Below are positions 20,497 to 21,730 of a stretch of DNA of 21,730 bases, piece after piece (within the stretch, counting starts at the first letter, position 1; every line of letters begins with the position of its first letter). The notes beneath the pieces are model-generated. The model made no database searches, was not told where the DNA came from, and was given only the letters and a program-made list of their open reading frames with translations. The translations under genes and the position numbers were made by a program. The DNA comes from a virus, in the IMG/VR virus record IMGVR_UViG_3300025118_000178, positions 1-21,730 of that record; one strand, given 5' to 3'.

Positions 20497-21730
20497 TTAA
20501 ATAAATTTAAGTTCACAGGAGCCGCCTGCGCAGGCCAATTCGCCCTTTAAGTCTGTATTGTCTTCTTCTTCTGTAATATTAGTTAGATCAATGTTGCTAA
20601 GTGAAGCCAGCATTGCTTCGTAGGTCTCTTTTGAACAGTCCTCAAATGGTGCTTGTGTATAATTTCCTCCGTCGAACGGAAGAACGGATAAGCCGTTATA
20701 AGAGGATCGGTTTTCCCACATCCATTCTCCGACGTCTGCCCACTCTGCTTCTTTGATAGAGATTGTTGCTGAAACATTGTGTGTATTCTGCCCTTTTTGA
20801 AAGCCAGGCTTGACCCAGTTCTCTGAGACGTTTTGTACTCGCTTCAAGAGCTGCAGTGCTGATTCAGTTCGAAGTGTCGAGCCTTCAGGCGCCTTCTGAG
20901 GCAGAGAAATAACAGCTGTTGAATGTGGGCTAAAATATTCATCTTCCACCAGGTTTGGATGGGTCCAATGCAAATAATCATATATTGCTTCGTTTTTGCC
21001 GACCCTGACGCGGCGGATATAATAATCGCTATGCCAAGCATGAATTCCTGAAGATGTCCCCAGGACTAAGCTAGTTGTGCCAGCGGGCTTAACACATGTA
21101 GTTCTTGCTGCAGGGCGGATGCCGATCTGATTAGCAACTCTTCTATTTTCCTTCTTCACTTCTAAGGCTGACGAAGAGAGATCAAGTTCTAATACCTTTC
21201 CTGAAGCTATGCCAGTCATGGACACGCCTATTAAGGCGTCTTTCTCTGTATTTCTTCTCCAGATATCGCGAAGATAATGAAAGTCAGTATAGCTAGCTTG
21301 TAGTGTTGCAATAAAAGTAGCTGATCGGACTCGCTCGTTGAGGTCATCTTGGCTCTCGACGTTGGAAACGTTGACTTCAGTTAGATTGCAGAACTGAAAT
21401 GGACGGAGCCCTATTTCGCAGCACGGGTTCGTGCCCCAGTCCTTATCGTTCGAGAAGTAAAAGCCAGGTTCCCCGGCGCCGGAAGCTTTAACTCTATCCC
21501 AAAGGTTCATAAAATATTCTTTATCAATCTTGTGACGGAGCAAAACAACTGAGTTATTCGCTCTGCCGCGTTGAGGGTTCTTCTCCCACCAATCGCCGGC
21601 CTTAGCTGATATCATCTCTTGGTCATCTGCTGAAAATAAAGATATGAGGGCTGCTCTCCTAATTCCACCTGCAAGGACAGCATCCGCAATATGACAAATC
21701 ATATCGTGAACTTCAATTGGTTCAAGCTTG
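20497..21730 (-). CDS. nrdJ: class II (B12-dependent) ribonucleotide reductase, C-terminal part
   Basis: The 3' part (410 codons) of an adenosylcobalamin-dependent ribonucleotide reductase; the frame is open to the right edge, so the start is outside. An internal ATG at 21702 is not the start, because the family-like segment HDMICHIADAVLAGG runs across it. The active-site series NPCCEI then FCNLTE places Cys, Glu (+2) and Cys (+11) exactly as Cys408, Glu410 and Cys419 of the Lactobacillus enzyme (codons near 21423-21388). KPAGTTSLVLGTSSGIHAW is the glycine-rich turn of the barrel. The C-terminus has CAGGSC, a Cys pair five residues apart like Cys731/Cys736, which re-reduces the active site. 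It makes deoxynucleotides in or out of oxygen but needs host or environmental cobalamin. Confidence 0.95.
   Translation of the reverse strand, partial: KLEPIEVHDMICHIADAVLAGGIRRAALISLFSADDQEMISAKAGDWWEKNPQRGRANNSVVLLRHKIDKEYFMNLWDRVKASGAGEPGFYFSNDKDWGTNPCCEIGLRPFQFCNLTEVNVSNVESQDDLNERVRSATFIATLQASYTDFHYLRDIWRRNTEKDALIGVSMTGIASGKVLELDLSSSALEVKKENRRVANQIGIRPAARTTCVKPAGTTSLVLGTSSGIHAWHSDYYIRRVRVGKNEAIYDYLHWTHPNLVEDEYFSPHSTAVISLPQKAPEGSTLRTESALQLLKRVQNVSENWVKPGFQKGQNTHNVSATISIKEAEWADVGEWMWENRSSYNGLSVLPFDGGNYTQAPFEDCSKETYEAMLASLSNIDLTNITEEEDNTDLKGELACAGGSCELKFI

Noticed and set aside
21091-21702. ATG at 21702 as the true start of the ribonucleotide reductase
   Set aside because: The frame stays open to the window edge, and conserved class II sequence runs across this codon, so it is an internal methionine.

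Overview
The window looks like part of a large tailed-phage (or closely related viral) genome. Every convincing gene lies on the minus strand. Genes are packed with 4-20 bp overlaps or very short gaps, and no gene-free stretch exceeds about 200 bases. The content is typical of a big lytic phage: its own replicative DNA polymerase, dNTP-supply enzymes (class II ribonucleotide reductase, ThyX, dUTPase, a MazG-like pyrophosphohydrolase, glutaredoxin), a phage-type chaperonin pair, a ClpP-class protease, probable virion or prohead proteins, one tRNA and many small unknown proteins. No integrase, transposase or CRISPR array is visible. The host is probably Gram-negative. The -35/-10 elements are close to sigma-70 consensus, and an exported, cysteine-rich MopE-repeat/von Willebrand A protein resembles surface proteins common in Myxococcota, Bdellovibrionota and similar groups. 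The host assignment is inference.

In transcription order (right to left): 21730-20497 is the C-terminal part of an adenosylcobalamin-dependent ribonucleotide reductase. A near-perfect promoter (20488-20461) follows, driving a ParB/sulfiredoxin-fold protein and then an unusual tRNA-Gly(CCC). A second promoter (19085-19057), with an inverted repeat around its -35, precedes a 390-residue protein resembling the Mom DNA-modification family. A third promoter (17844-17816) opens a long operon of about 12 kb: a GapR/DUF2312-like protein, GroES-like cochaperonin, variant ThyX, the MopE/vWA exported protein, an unknown 261-residue protein, a GT-A nucleotidyltransferase-like protein, a 70-residue ORF, DnaE-type DNA polymerase III alpha, a MazG-like enzyme, dUTPase, a zinc-ribbon protein, a CBS-less IMP dehydrogenase/GMP reductase, a ribbon-helix-helix-like protein, a sigma region-4 protein, and a very acidic repeat protein. 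A rho-independent terminator (5888-5851) ends it.

A fourth promoter (5851-5823) drives a small protein, the ClpP-class protease and a 639-residue probable virion protein. A fifth, perfect-consensus promoter (2844-2816) drives groEL, a tail-anchored coiled-coil protein, a small unknown protein, glutaredoxin and a 115-residue unknown.

The genes fit a phage that builds its own dNTP pool, replicates with its own C-family polymerase, folds virion proteins with its own GroEL/GroES, and may chemically modify its DNA (Mom-like plus ParB-like). The features most worth follow-up are the Mom-like/ParB-like/tRNA island, the MopE/vWA exported protein inside a replication operon, the separated GroEL and GroES genes, the noncanonical ThyX motif, and the sigma region-4 plus RHH pair.
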